Below, one piece after another: positions 8,210-16,130 of a DNA stretch of 64,000 bases. A model generated the notes under the pieces. That model was given only the letters and a program-made list of their open reading frames with translations. It was not told the origin of the DNA and did not search any database. The translations under genes and the position numbers were made by a program. The number at the start of each line of letters is the position of its first letter. Position 1 is the first letter of the stretch. The DNA is taken from positions 8,712-72,711 of the forward strand of contig CAMPYJ010000008.1 in assembly GCA_946998205.1 (NCBI GenBank), given 5' to 3'. This stretch comes from an uncultured Prevotella sp. (GTDB taxonomy: Bacteria; Bacteroidota; Bacteroidia; Bacteroidales; Bacteroidaceae).

Positions 8210-9646
8210 ATGCGTAATCTCTCCAATGCCGACTTGGCTCATTTTCTTGATCAACCTATCTTTCATCACCTATCCGCTGTGGCCGATGACTTGCAGCTGG
8301 AATGCTATGTAGTGGGTGGCTATGTTCGCGACCTTTTTCTCGAACGACCGTCCAACGACATTGACGTGGTGGTGGTGGGCAGCGGCATTAAAGTGGCCGA
8401 GGCCTTGAAGCAGCGGTTGGGCAAGCAAGCCCGTCTGTCGGTGTTCCGCAATTTTGGAACGGCGCAGGTGAAGTACCGTGGACTGGAAGTGGAGTTCGTT
8501 GGCGCCCGAAAAGAAAGCTACAGCCACGACTCACGCAAGCCCGTGGTGGAGGATGGCACCTTGGAGGACGACCAAAACCGACGCGACTTCACCATCAACG
8601 CCATGGCCATCTGCCTCAACGAGGCACGGTTTGGCGAATTGGTTGATCCCTTTGACGGTCTGTTGGATATGGAAGACGGCATCATTCGCACGCCGCTCGA
8701 TCCCGACATCACTTTCTCTGACGACCCGTTGCGCATGATGCGCTGCGTGCGTTTCGCCACACAATTGAAGTTTTTCATCGAGGATGAAACCTTTGAGGCG
8801 TTGCAGCGCAACCGGGAACGCATCAAGATTGTCAGTGGAGAGCGTGTGGCCGAAGAGCTTCACAAGATTATGATGGCCGACCACCCCAGCCGCGGATTCG
8901 TAGAACTGCATCGCTGTGGACTGCTGGAACTCATCTTGCCTGAACTCACGCTCATGGATATTGTGGAAACAAGGAACGGAAGAGCGCATAAAAACAATTT
9001 CTATCATACCTTAGAGGTGGTTGACAACATTTGCCAACATACCGACAACTTGTGGCTTCGGTGGGCCGCCTTGTTCCATGACATCGGAAAACCACGCAGC
9101 AAAAGGTGGGACGCACGGGCGGGATGGACGTTCCATAACCATAATTACATTGGCTCCAAGATGATTCCGGGCATCTTCAGACGGCTTAAATTTCCCATGG
9201 ACAGCAAGATGAAGTATGTGCAGAAGATGGTTGACCTGCACATGCGTCCCATCGCCATCGCCGATGAGGAGGTGACCGACAGCGCCGTCCGTCGCCTGAT
9301 GAATGATGCCGGTGACGACATCGATGACCTCATGACGCTGTGTGAAGCCGACATTACCAGTAAGAACGCACAGCGCAAACAGCGGTTCTTGGACAACTTC
9401 CGCATGGTGCGCGAGAAGCTGGATGACCTGCAAAAACGCGACTACAAGCGGCTGTTGCAGCCTTGCATCGACGGTAACGAAATCATGGAGATGTTCCATT
9501 TGCAGCCATCGCGCGAGGTGGGGACGCTGAAGCAGACCTTGAAAGATGCGGTGCTTGATAATAAGGTGCCGAACGAACGCGAACCGTTAATGGCTCTTTT
9601 GATTGAAAAAGCAAAAAAAATGGGGTTGGACATACCTCGGGAATAA
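8210..9646 (+). CDS. cca: tRNA nucleotidyltransferase (CCA-adding type) with HD domain
   Basis: A 478-residue protein of the class II tRNA nucleotidyltransferase/poly(A) polymerase family. The N-terminal catalytic head has VVGGYVRDLFL and the metal-binding DIDVVVV, then the RRDFTINAMAI motif and the RNA-binding/fingers motif DPLRMMRCVRFATQL. An HD phosphohydrolase-like domain follows (LFHDIGKPRSK) in the C-terminal half. It adds or repairs the 3' CCA of tRNAs, consistent with the tRNA-Arg gene in this window lacking an encoded CCA. The ATG at 8210 is chosen because the longer TTG frame starts inside the promoter. It is a single gene ending at a hairpin shared with pdxT. Confidence 0.92.
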   Translation: MRNLSNADLAHFLDQPIFHHLSAVADDLQLECYVVGGYVRDLFLERPSNDIDVVVVGSGIKVAEALKQRLGKQARLSVFRNFGTAQVKYRGLEVEFVGARKESYSHDSRKPVVEDGTLEDDQNRRDFTINAMAICLNEARFGELVDPFDGLLDMEDGIIRTPLDPDITFSDDPLRMMRCVRFATQLKFFIEDETFEALQRNRERIKIVSGERVAEELHKIMMADHPSRGFVELHRCGLLELILPELTLMDIVETRNGRAHKNNFYHTLEVVDNICQHTDNLWLRWAALFHDIGKPRSKRWDARAGWTFHNHNYIGSKMIPGIFRRLKFPMDSKMKYVQKMVDLHMRPIAIADEEVTDSAVRRLMNDAGDDIDDLMTLCEADITSKNAQRKQRFLDNFRMVREKLDDLQKRDYKRLLQPCIDGNEIMEMFHLQPSREVGTLKQTLKDAVLDNKVPNEREPLMALLIEKAKKMGLDIPRE

Positions 9647-9751
9647 GGCTTACTGAACAGCCGTTCCTACAACATGTCTCTTCCGTGTCTTGATAAATGC
9701 GCCAACAAGGCTCATTGTCATATTACCTTACGGGCGGGTTCTATAAAGAAT

Positions 9752-9783
9752 AGGATAGGTTGGCGCAATAGCTTTCCTATCCT
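9752..9783. terminator. Bidirectional terminator between cca and pdxT
   Basis: AGGATAGG (9752-9759) pairs with CCTATCCT (9776-9783) and a T-run follows on the plus strand. The right arm overlaps the last codons of pdxT on the minus strand. Confidence 0.7.
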
Positions 9784-10349
9784 TTTTTAATGCTCTCAAC
9801 AAAATACCTGTGTATGCTTACGTCCTCATCCAGCTCGGGATGGAAGGCCGTGACCAGCTGATGACCTTGCCGGGCGGCCACAATGTGTCCGTTGACCGTA
9901 GCCAACGCCTCGGCCTCGCCATATACTTGATTGATATAAGGGGCGCGGATAAAGGTCATGGGAATGTCGTTTTCAATGCCTTTGAATGATGATACGGTAC
10001 GAAAACTGCCCAACTGTCTGCCATAAGCGTTGCGGCAAACGTCAATATCCATCGTGGAAATGCGTGAAGCCGCTTGCCCGTTCTCTTGTTTAGCCAGCAA
10101 GATAAGTCCTGCGCAAGTGCCAAATACCGGCAATCCCTCACGGATTTCGCGCTGTATGGATGTCAGCAAATCGAGGTCATGCAGCAACTTCACCATCGTG
10201 GTGCTTTCTCCGCCGGGAATAATCAGACCGTCTTTCGGCTGCTGCCAGTCTTCTTTGTTTCTCACTTCAAACGTGTCTACGTCCAAAGAACGGAGCATTC
10301 GTTCGTGTTCGACGAATGCTCCTTGTAATGCCAATATAGCTATTTTCAT
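9777..10349 (-). CDS. pdxT: Pyridoxal 5'-phosphate synthase glutaminase subunit
   Basis: The 190-residue class I-type glutaminase releases ammonia from glutamine and passes it to PdxS for de novo vitamin B6 synthesis. Characteristic motifs are the N-terminal KIAILALQGAFVEHERML, the GGESTTM motif, the nucleophile Cys in VFGTCAGLILLAK, and the His-Glu pair in VTAFHPELDED. Length fits the family. It starts 4 bases after the pdxS stop, so the two are translationally close and encode partners of one complex. Confidence 0.96.
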   Translation of the reverse strand: MKIAILALQGAFVEHERMLRSLDVDTFEVRNKEDWQQPKDGLIIPGGESTTMVKLLHDLDLLTSIQREIREGLPVFGTCAGLILLAKQENGQAASRISTMDIDVCRNAYGRQLGSFRTVSSFKGIENDIPMTFIRAPYINQVYGEAEALATVNGHIVAARQGHQLVTAFHPELDEDVSIHRYFVESIKKG

Positions 10350-10353
10350 CTGT

Positions 10354-11232
10354 TTACTTTCCTCTTTCTGCCATCAGCACTTCAATCTCGTGTTCGTTGA
10401 TGCCCACCATGGCCTCACCAAGGTCTTCTGACAGCTCGGCCAACCGCTTCGCATCGTTGTAGTTGGTCACAGCCTGTACGATGGCAGCCGCACGCTTGGC
10501 TGGGTTACCCGATTTGAATATGCCCGAACCCACGAACACTCCTTCAGCTCCAAGTTGCATCATCAGGGCTGCGTCGGCAGGAGTAGCTACGCCACCGGCG
10601 GCAAAGTTCACCACGGGCAGCTTGCCGTTTTCGTGTACATACTGTACCAATTCGTAGGGAACCTGCAATTGTTTAGCGGCCTCGTACAGCTCATCTTCTG
10701 CCATTGAGGTGAGTCTTCTGATTTCAGCCTGCATCATGCGCATGTGCGTCACAGCCTGAACCACGTCGCCCGTACCTGGTTCTCCTTTGGTTCTGATCAT
10801 GGTTGCGCCTTCAGCGATGCGTCTGAGCGCCTCGCCAAGGTTCTTCGCGCCGCAGACGAAAGGCACGTCAAACTTGGTCTTGTCGATGTGATAGACGTCG
10901 TCTGCGGGCGAGAGTACCTCGCTCTCGTCGATGTAATCAATCTCAATGGCCTGCAGAATCTGAGCTTCAACGAAGTGACCGATGCGGCATTTGGCCATCA
11001 CCGGTATGCTTACGGCCTGCTGTATGCCCTTGATCATGTGCGGGTCGCTCATGCGCGATACGCCACCTGCCGCGCGAATGTCGGCCGGTATGCGCTCGAG
11101 AGCCATCACCGCACAGGCTCCGGCTTGTTCTGCGATACGTGCTTGCTCGGGTGTTGTAACGTCCATGATGACGCCTCCCTTGAGCATTTGTGCTAAATTA
11201 CGATTCAGTGTTTGTCTTTCTGTAATTTTCAT
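10354..11232 (-). CDS. pdxS: Pyridoxal 5'-phosphate synthase subunit PdxS
   Basis: The 292-residue TIM-barrel synthase condenses ribose 5-phosphate, glyceraldehyde 3-phosphate and PdxT-derived ammonia into PLP. Visible motifs are GGVIMDVTTPEQARIAEQAG at the N-terminus, VMAKCRIGHFVEAQIL with a catalytic Lys, a second conserved Lys in GAKNLGEALRRI, and phosphate-binding VNFAAGGVATPADAALMMQL and GVFVGSGIFKS. The start overlaps the stop of the upstream ThiD/AraC fusion by 4 bases (ATGA), so all three genes form one operon. Confidence 0.97.
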   Translation of the reverse strand: MKITERQTLNRNLAQMLKGGVIMDVTTPEQARIAEQAGACAVMALERIPADIRAAGGVSRMSDPHMIKGIQQAVSIPVMAKCRIGHFVEAQILQAIEIDYIDESEVLSPADDVYHIDKTKFDVPFVCGAKNLGEALRRIAEGATMIRTKGEPGTGDVVQAVTHMRMMQAEIRRLTSMAEDELYEAAKQLQVPYELVQYVHENGKLPVVNFAAGGVATPADAALMMQLGAEGVFVGSGIFKSGNPAKRAAAIVQAVTNYNDAKRLAELSEDLGEAMVGINEHEIEVLMAERGK

Positions 11233-12302
11233 TTTATTTGTTTTTGTCGGTAAATACTTGGTGTTGAGTTTCCCATCTTCTTGAAAAACTTCGTGAAATG
11301 CGACTGTGAGTTGAACCCCAGCGCATACGCTATCTCTTGAACGGTCTTGCTGGTTGTATCTAACAAGAACTTGCTTTCGTGAAAAACGTGCTCGTCGATG
11401 AGGGTCTTCGGCGTTTTCTGCACGATGCGTTTGGTCACCTGTCCCAGGTAACGGGGACTCACGTTCAGCATGTCGGCATAAAACCGCACATCGTTGTTGG
11501 TGGCGTAATGCGTCGACACGGCTTTCATGAAGGCGCTGAGCAGATCGCTTCCCCGTCCCTTCAGTTCGCCCATCTCGCTCATCTGCTGATGAATGTAGGC
11601 GTTACCCCTGCTGATGGCCTCTTTGAAATCATCCGTTTCGCCCAGAAAATAGGCGATGGCCGAGGTCAGGTTGCTGCCCAGTCCGTGTGCATTGGTTTGC
11701 CAAAGGGTGGGCGAGGGCTCCACGCGCATGCCGTCATCATGCCGCCATGCGATGAAATCGTGGTCGTCGCCGCTGTGCAACAGCACGGCCCGGCACCCCA
11801 TGTCCAACAGCTTTCTCATGCCGTTGACGACGTCTTCGTGGGTCTTGAGCGGACTGTTCAGCAAGTAGGCTGCGTCGTTTTGCTTCAGGATAACCAGCGA
11901 GCACAGCGGCAGCAGCTTGGTCTTGACGCTGTCAATCATCTCTGGCGGCATCAGCAGGTCGCCCTGGCTCGACGTCACCACCGGGTCGTAGATGAGTTGC
12001 GGCGGACGGCGTTTCGCCAAAATGCTCACCACGTTCTCCAGCGTCTTCACATTACGAACCATGCCTACTTTCACCACCGAGGGCTTGATGTCATCGACAA
12101 GTGCTTCCACCTGCTCTGCCACGATGTCTGCCGGGATGTCGTAAAAGCGCTGAATGCCAAGGGTGTTCTGCATGGTGATTGACGTGATGACCGACACGGC
12201 GTATCCGCCCAAGGACGTGATGACCTTGATGTCGGCCTGGATTCCGGCCCCCCCGGAACCGTCAGAACCGGTGATTGTCAATATCGTGTTGCGCTGTTTC
12301 AT
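11229..12302 (-). CDS. ThiD/PdxK-like kinase-fold domain fused to an AraC-type DNA-binding domain
   Basis: A 357-residue two-domain protein. Residues about 1-240 have the hydroxymethylpyrimidine/pyridoxine kinase fold: ILTITGSDGSGGAGIQADIK, YDPVVTSSQGDLL and a late NAHGLGSNLTSAIAYFLG motif. Residues about 258-357 form an AraC/XylS double helix-turn-helix (VRFYADMLNVSPRYLGQVTK and VQEIAYALGFNSQSHFTKFF). In active ThiD-type kinases the late motif reads GTGC or GTGD; here it is GLGS, so the Cys or Asp at the anion hole is replaced by Ser and catalysis is doubtful. Heading the pdxS-pdxT operon, it may sense a B6 or pyrimidine vitamer and regulate transcription (inference). The ATG at 12302 is chosen because the longer frame starts inside a TATATTTG box at 12381-12388. 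Confidence 0.85.
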   Translation of the reverse strand: MKQRNTILTITGSDGSGGAGIQADIKVITSLGGYAVSVITSITMQNTLGIQRFYDIPADIVAEQVEALVDDIKPSVVKVGMVRNVKTLENVVSILAKRRPPQLIYDPVVTSSQGDLLMPPEMIDSVKTKLLPLCSLVILKQNDAAYLLNSPLKTHEDVVNGMRKLLDMGCRAVLLHSGDDHDFIAWRHDDGMRVEPSPTLWQTNAHGLGSNLTSAIAYFLGETDDFKEAISRGNAYIHQQMSEMGELKGRGSDLLSAFMKAVSTHYATNNDVRFYADMLNVSPRYLGQVTKRIVQKTPKTLIDEHVFHESKFLLDTTSKTVQEIAYALGFNSQSHFTKFFKKMGNSTPSIYRQKQIK

Positions 12303-12380
12303 GCTGCATAGGCACGTGATGGTGCGGCGCCGTGCGCGCCGATTGCCAGATACAAAGGAAAACAAAAAAAGCGAGTTGTA

Positions 12381-12388
12381 CAAATATA
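12381..12388 (-). promoter_or_regulatory. -7 box of the ThiD/AraC-pdxST operon
   Basis: TATATTTG on the minus strand matches TAnnTTTG and lies about 75 bases before the ATG at 12302. The GC-rich leader between them includes the self-complementary GGCGCCGTGCGCGCC region. The -33 element is not clear. Confidence 0.5.
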
Positions 12389-12444
12389 GTTCTCATTATG
12401 ACAATGAAAAGGTTGTTTTGTGCAAGTTGTAATCCTGCAAGTAA

Positions 12445-12750
12445 GATGAAATTTTCTTGACAAAGCCTTCTTCATAACTCGCGTATTCGCAGCCTCACGC
12501 CCTTTTGCTCGTAGATACGGCAAGGATTTCGCATGTTTGTAAGATATTTGTGTTCAGTGGATTGTCGCATTTTGTCAAGGCTTCTTACTTTCTATAGCAA
12601 TGCTTTTACCTTCCAACAGCATAGCTTTTGCTCATCAAACCCATAACTTTAATCACTCAATGGCATGGCTATTTTTGGCCAAAAGTGCGTTTGAGTGTAG
12701 AAAAAGCATAGAGATTGGCCGTATAAGGGCATGAACACCCCGCCAAAACT
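12445..12750 (+). repeat. Intergenic repeat, diverged copy B, with a 22-bp periodic array
   Basis: The head AAATTTTCTTGACAAAG and CTTCAT match the other copies. From 12597 to 12750 the sequence divides into seven consecutive 22-base blocks (starts 12597, 12619, 12641, 12663, 12685, 12707, 12729), four of which resemble the consensus well, for example GCAATGCTTTTACCTTCC and GCATAGCTTTTGCTCATC. A further TTTTCTTGACA head occurs at 12823, without a clear array after it. The element fills much of the 887-base divergent space between the ThiD/AraC gene and ftsX; I see no gene in that space. Confidence 0.6.
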
Positions 12751-13189
12751 CTCGTCACTTCATCTGAATCACCCTGTTCTTTTTCTATAATGAGTGTTCG
12801 GGAAGTGTTAAAAATCGGTTGGTTTTCTTGACAAAATCCGGTTTTATAAAATTATAAATCAGCAGGGTTAAATCGTCTTGTCGATAACCAAATTTGCTCA
12901 TCTGTGCTGTTCTTGGCCAAATGGATTAATGGAAAACATGGGCTGGTAGAGTAGGCAATACAGGTCAATGGTAGTCAATTGAAGGGATGGAGCAGAACTT
13001 TCAGCAAAGGGTGATTGATAGCTTAAATGACAGTTCCAGAAACATGATGAAGACAGGATGTGCTTAACTTGCGTCTACCTCTGTATTCCTCCTTTACAAG
13101 AATGGACGTTAATTGTCGTTAAACCGTTGCTGCGTCGCTGTTTTTTTTGTTCCTTTGCAACAAGTTTGGTGTAATACATCCTTATCAGA

Positions 13190-14071
13190 ATGGGAAAGAA
13201 ACGAAATAGAACCAGTAGTCATCGTGGACTGCAGGCCATTACTCTTTGTATTAGCACAGCCTTGGTGCTTATTTTGTTGGGATTGGTTGTGTTTTCAACG
13301 CTTACCGGCAGGAACCTTTCTTCGTATGTCAAGGAGAATTTGGTGGTTCAGCTGATTTTGGAAAATGACATGACAAATCCTGAAGTTCAGAAGATTTGTG
13401 CCGACATCAGGAAGCGTCCTTATATCAAACGCTTGGATTACATCAGTAAAGAGCAAGCCCTCAAGGAGATTACGGCGACCATGGGCAGCGACCCTTCTGA
13501 GTTTACCGATGGCGAGAACCCGTGCCCTGCTTCCATCGAGGTGACGCTTAGGTCGGATTATGCCAATAATGATTCGTTGACATGGATAACCGATGAATTG
13601 AAGAAATATCCCAAAGTCAATCAGATAAATTATCAAAAGGAATTGATAGACAGCGTGAACCGCAACCTTGCCAAGATGGGTTTGGTGATGCTGGTGTTGG
13701 CCATTCTGCTCACTATCGTATCGTTCTCCCTGATCAACAACACCGTCCGGCTCGACATCTACGCGCGGCGGTTCTCCATACGCACCATGAAACTCGTGGG
13801 CGCCTCGTGGAGTTTCATCCGCCGGCCGTTTGTCAACCGTGCCATATGGATAGGTTTGATTGCAGGATTGATAGCCAACATCGTGCTGGCTGCGTGTGTC
13901 TATGGCTTGTATGTCTCTGAGCCTGACATCTTGAGCGTCGTCACATGGCGTGACATGGCCGTCACGGCGGCGGTGGTATTCTTGTTCGGCGTCATCATCA
14001 CGGCCATCTGCGCACATGTTTCCGTGAACAGGTTCTTGCGGATGAAGGCTGGTGAATTGTATAACATTTAA
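13190..14071 (+). CDS. ftsX: Cell-division permease-like protein FtsX
   Basis: The 293-residue protein has the FtsX layout: a cytoplasmic basic N-terminus, a first membrane helix at about 17-40 (ITLCISTALVLILLGLVVF), an extracytoplasmic domain (about 45-155), and three further helices at about 165-285 ending in a short tail. With the ATPase FtsE it forms an ABC-type complex that activates peptidoglycan hydrolases during division. ftsE is not in the window. It opens a plus-strand operon with DUF3098, uppP, truB, queA and folK, an order familiar from Bacteroidetes genomes. A promoter-like GTTG-N20-TTCCTTTG lies shortly upstream. Confidence 0.93.
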   Translation: MGKKRNRTSSHRGLQAITLCISTALVLILLGLVVFSTLTGRNLSSYVKENLVVQLILENDMTNPEVQKICADIRKRPYIKRLDYISKEQALKEITATMGSDPSEFTDGENPCPASIEVTLRSDYANNDSLTWITDELKKYPKVNQINYQKELIDSVNRNLAKMGLVMLVLAILLTIVSFSLINNTVRLDIYARRFSIRTMKLVGASWSFIRRPFVNRAIWIGLIAGLIANIVLAACVYGLYVSEPDILSVVTWRDMAVTAAVVFLFGVIITAICAHVSVNRFLRMKAGELYNI

Positions 14072-14125
14072 ATAAGTAAACCCGCAGTAACATCGTCATG
14101 CGCAGGATGAATGCCACCCTGGCGC

Positions 14126-14386
14126 ATGGCAAAATCAAACAATAAGATGGATAGAAGAAACTTCGCATTCGACAAGGTCAACTTCATGTTGTTGGCGGTC
14201 GGCATGGTGATTGTCATCATTGGCTTCCTCCTGATGAGCGGAGGAGGCTCTACTGAAACTTCATACAATCCGGACATCTTCAGTGTTCGCCGCATCAAGG
14301 TGGCTCCGGTGGTATGTTTCATCGGATTTGTGTCCATGATTTATGCCATTGTTCGTAGACCCAAGGATAAGCACGTTGAGGAATAA
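14126..14386 (+). CDS. DUF3098 small membrane protein
   Basis: An 86-residue protein with two membrane helices (about 19-41 and 56-75) separated by a short loop containing GGGSTETSYNPDIFSVRRI. This is the DUF3098 family, found in Bacteroidetes between ftsX and uppP. The function is unknown; the position suggests an envelope role. I prefer the ATG at 14126 (MAKSNNKMDRRNF) over the one at 14111, because the extra five residues are not characteristic. Its stop codon is immediately followed by the uppP start. Confidence 0.85.
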   Translation: MAKSNNKMDRRNFAFDKVNFMLLAVGMVIVIIGFLLMSGGGSTETSYNPDIFSVRRIKVAPVVCFIGFVSMIYAIVRRPKDKHVEE

Positions 14387-15238
14387 ATGAGCATAGTAGA
14401 AACCATCATTCTGGCAATCGTAGAGGGGTTGACGGAATTTTTGCCCGTGTCTTCGACGGGACACATGATCATCACGCGCGACTTGTTGGGCATGAGGGCT
14501 GACGATTCGTTTATCAACGCCTTCATTGTCATCATTCAGTTTGGCGCCATCCTGTCGGTCGTGGCGCTCTACTGGAAGCAATTCTTCCGGCTCGACCGCT
14601 CACCAGCCCCGGCAGGAAGTACCGCGGTCAGGGCTTTCTTGCACAAATGGGACTTTTATTGGAAGCTGTTAGTGGCCTTCATACCAGCAGCTGTCATCGG
14701 ATTGCTGGCTAACCATCTGATTGAAAAGATGTTGGGAAGCGTCGTGGTGGTTGCGGTGATGCTGGTGATTGGTGGTGTTTTCATGTTGTTTTGCGACCGT
14801 TTGTTCAACCATGGAAGCGAGTCAACGCCGCTGACAGAGAAGAGAGCTTTGCGGGTAGGATTGTTCCAATGCATTGCCATGATACCAGGTGTCTCGCGAT
14901 CGATGGCCACCATCGTGGGTGGAATGGCGCAAGGACTGACGCGCAAACGTGCGGCTGAGTTCTCGTTCTTTTTGGCTGTACCCACCATGTTCGCCGCCAC
15001 CTGTCTCGATGTGTTCAAGTTAATCAAGAATGGGGGTGTGGAAGCCCTGTCCGCGCATGTGCCAACTTTGCTGCTGGGCAGTGGCGTTGCTTTCGTCGTA
15101 GCGTTGCTGGCCATGAAATGGTTTGTGGCTTTTCTCACCAAGTATGGTTTCAAAGCCTTTGGCGTGTATCGCATCATTGTAGGCGGTGCCATCTTGATTT
15201 GGTTGATGATGGGGCATCAGTTGGCGATGGTGGATTAG
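14387..15238 (+). CDS. uppP: Undecaprenyl-diphosphatase
   Basis: The 283-residue polytopic protein dephosphorylates undecaprenyl diphosphate to recycle the lipid carrier for peptidoglycan and other glycans, and confers bacitracin tolerance when abundant. Family motifs are clear: VEGLTEFLPVSSTGHMIIT near the N-terminus and IPGVSRSMATIVGGM with the Arg and Ser of the active site in the middle. About seven or eight hydrophobic helices are present. It starts directly after the DUF3098 stop. Confidence 0.96.
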   Translation: MSIVETIILAIVEGLTEFLPVSSTGHMIITRDLLGMRADDSFINAFIVIIQFGAILSVVALYWKQFFRLDRSPAPAGSTAVRAFLHKWDFYWKLLVAFIPAAVIGLLANHLIEKMLGSVVVVAVMLVIGGVFMLFCDRLFNHGSESTPLTEKRALRVGLFQCIAMIPGVSRSMATIVGGMAQGLTRKRAAEFSFFLAVPTMFAATCLDVFKLIKNGGVEALSAHVPTLLLGSGVAFVVALLAMKWFVAFLTKYGFKAFGVYRIIVGGAILIWLMMGHQLAMVD

Positions 15239-15240
15239 CT

Positions 15241-15412
15241 GACAAGTTGACGAGTTAACAGGTTGATGAGTTGATAGTTCATACATCATGAGTACATCAC
15301 TCGTAAGAAACCAAACAACAACTCACAAACTCAAATACTTATAAACTCATCAGTTCATCAACTCCCAAACTTATAAACTCATAAACTCATAAACTCATAA
15401 ACTTGTAAACCA
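15241..15412. repeat. GAGTT/AACTC simple-repeat region between uppP and truB
   Basis: The first 40 bases carry repeated GTTGA(C/T)GAGTT words and the last 100 bases carry the complementary AACTCAT words. These include a near-perfect run of a 10-base unit AAACTCATAA (about 15366-15402). The two halves are partly inverted complements, so a long imperfect hairpin is possible. The region lies inside an operon and encodes nothing. Confidence 0.6.
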
Positions 15413-15419
15413 TCACACC

Positions 15420-16130
15420 GTGAACTTTTATACAGGAGAAATATTTGCCATCGACAAGCCTTACGGCATGACAAGTTTTGGGGCTTTGGCCCATGTACGC
15501 TATGTCATATCTCGCAAGTTGGGCATCAAAAGAGTGAAAATAGGTCATGCCGGCACGTTGGATCCATTAGCCACGGGGGTGTTGGTGTTGTGTACGGGGA
15601 AAGCAACCAAGCAAATTGAGCAGTTGCAGGCTCACGACAAGGAATACACCTGCACGCTCCAGTTGGGAGCAACCACTGCGAGTTATGATAAAGAACACGA
15701 GGTTAACCAGACATTTACGACCGAACACATCACACGCGAGCGTATCGATGAGGCACTGAAACAGTTTGTTGGCGATATTCAACAAACCCCACCAACCTTC
15801 AGCGCGTGCAAGGTTGGCGGTGAACGCTCATACAACTTGCGTCGCGCAGGCGAAGAAGTGGTGCTAAAACCGAAAAGCGTCAGAATTGACGAGATAGAGG
15901 TGATGGATTTTGACCCAACGACCATGCAGCTCAAGTTGCGTGTGGTATGTGGTAAAGGGACATACATCAGGGCCCTGGCCCGTGACCTTGGACGGGCTTT
16001 GGACAGTGGGGCATACCTCACGGCACTGCGCCGGACCCGCGTGGGGGCTATCAAAGTAGAAAACAGTATTGACTTCGATCACTTCGACGAGTGGTTGAAT
16101 CAACAAGAAATAGACGAAAAACACCAATAA
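15420..16130 (+). CDS. truB: tRNA pseudouridine(55) synthase
   Basis: The 236-residue enzyme makes pseudouridine at position 55 of tRNAs. The catalytic Asp lies in KIGHAGTLDPLATGVLVL near residue 47; other family motifs are the N-terminal IDKPYGMTS, QTPPTFSACKVGGERSYNLR and VVCGKGTYIRALARDLG. The start is a GTG at 15420 that gives MNFYTGEIFAIDKPYG, matching the family N-terminus; no ATG fits better. It lacks a long C-terminal PUA extension, as is common in this phylum. Its stop directly abuts the queA ATG. Confidence 0.95.
   Translation: MNFYTGEIFAIDKPYGMTSFGALAHVRYVISRKLGIKRVKIGHAGTLDPLATGVLVLCTGKATKQIEQLQAHDKEYTCTLQLGATTASYDKEHEVNQTFTTEHITRERIDEALKQFVGDIQQTPPTFSACKVGGERSYNLRRAGEEVVLKPKSVRIDEIEVMDFDPTTMQLKLRVVCGKGTYIRALARDLGRALDSGAYLTALRRTRVGAIKVENSIDFDHFDEWLNQQEIDEKHQ

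Noticed and set aside
9731..9748. CGGGCGGGTTCTATAAAG as a solo end of the 2.2-kb MITE
   Set aside because: It is similar to the inverted-repeat end, but no partner end is nearby and it sits just before the cca/pdxT terminator. Similar words at 20510 and 28075 suggest a chance or terminator-linked motif.
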